Source: an uncultured Clostridia bacterium (lineage in GTDB: Bacteria > Bacillota > Clostridia > Christensenellales > CAG-917). From it: a stretch of DNA of 5,997 nt. The DNA is taken from the NCBI GenBank assembly GCA_946056785.1, contig CAMGKS010000078.1, positions 1-5,997 of the forward strand, read 5' to 3'. Below, in pieces: positions 5,837 to 5,997 of the stretch. Each line of letters begins with the position of its first letter. Position 1 is the stretch's first letter. The notes below the pieces were generated by a model that saw only the letters and a list, made by a program, of their open reading frames with translations, had not been told where the DNA came from and made no database searches. The position numbers were made by a program, and so were the translations under genes.

Positions 5837-5997
5837 ATGGGAAGAGGCGGATGTAGCGGAGGCGGTTTCTCCGGCGGAAGAGGCGGCTCGTCAGGCGGTG
5901 GTTTCTCATCGGGAGGCGGAAGGCGTAGCGGAGGAAGAAGTAGTTCAGGAAACTTTTCAAGTTTTGCATACAACAGATATGCGTCAAGAGCCAGACG
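5837..5997 (+). CDS. Gly/Ser/Arg-rich protein of unknown function, N-terminal part only
   Basis: The gene runs off the right edge. Fifty-three complete codons are visible. Residues 1-38 are almost all Gly, Ser and Arg, with Phe at 11 and 23 and a single Cys at 6, in an irregular GGGFS/GGR pattern. From residue 39 the composition changes (NFSSFAYNRYASRAR), which may mark the approach to another domain. There is no signal peptide or transmembrane segment in this part. The strong ribosome binding site and open frame make it a real gene. Similar low-complexity Gly/Ser starts occur in uncharacterised clostridial proteins, but I cannot assign a family without the rest. Low-complexity stretches of this kind are usually disordered, and the Arg could bind nucleic acid or acidic surfaces; both points are inference. 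It is transcribed divergently from dacF. Confidence 0.8.
   Translation, partial: MGRGGCSGGGFSGGRGGSSGGGFSSGGGRRSGGRSSSGNFSSFAYNRYASRAR

Noticed and set aside
5722..5973. Minus-strand proline-rich frame (PPPDEKPPPDEPPLPP) opposite the right-end gene
   Set aside because: It is the complement of the Gly/Ser/Arg codons. It starts at a TTG without a Shine-Dalgarno site, while the plus strand has AAGGAG at correct spacing.

Overview
This window looks like chromosomal DNA from an AT-rich, low-GC Gram-positive bacterium of the Firmicutes, most likely a clostridial-type anaerobe. The basis is the gene set (lysA, a site-2-type protease, scpA, scpB and a Dac-type carboxypeptidase in close order), strong purine-rich Shine-Dalgarno sites, ATG starts, the standard genetic code (TGA is used as a stop) and very AT-rich spacers. 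The species cannot be named from the sequence alone. Nothing here looks like a transposon, prophage, CRISPR array or RNA gene.

Layout. Almost the whole window is coded on the minus strand. Reading in the direction of transcription, dacF (5409 to 4231) stands alone and ends in an intrinsic terminator at 4149-4186. After a 391-bp spacer, a well-formed extended -10 promoter (3877-3905) starts a four-gene run: lysA (3839 to 2526), an M50 membrane metalloprotease (2508 to 1798), scpA (1801 to 938) and scpB (951 to 175). The gaps in this run are 17 bp, then a 4-base ATGA stop/start overlap, then a 14-base overlap. It therefore looks like one operon with translational coupling through its second half. 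The operon ends at a perfect 30-bp palindrome at 68-97 that can terminate on both strands. To the left of it, 60 bp of AT-rich sequence could be the tail of a converging gene, but this is uncertain.

At the right end a 427-bp divergent spacer (5410-5836) separates dacF from a plus-strand gene that starts at 5837 and runs off the window. Only its first 53 codons are visible. They are extremely rich in Gly, Ser and Arg, and I cannot assign a function. The spacer holds a perfect TATAAT for the plus strand, three TTGCATA-type sites about 28-29 bp apart, a 13-bp tandem repeat, and a possible long-range RNA pairing in the leader.

How the genes fit together. LysA makes lysine from meso-diaminopimelate, which is also a peptidoglycan precursor. 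DacF trims peptidoglycan stem peptides. ScpA and ScpB are the non-SMC subunits of the condensin that organises and segregates the chromosome. The M50 protein is an intramembrane protease of unknown substrate. The neighbourhood joins cell-wall, lysine and chromosome-segregation functions and resembles gene order known from other Firmicutes. The core genes are ordinary. I see no convincing new multi-gene system. The least explained parts are the Gly/Ser/Arg-rich gene with its repeat-bearing leader, and the M50 protease translationally coupled to scpA.
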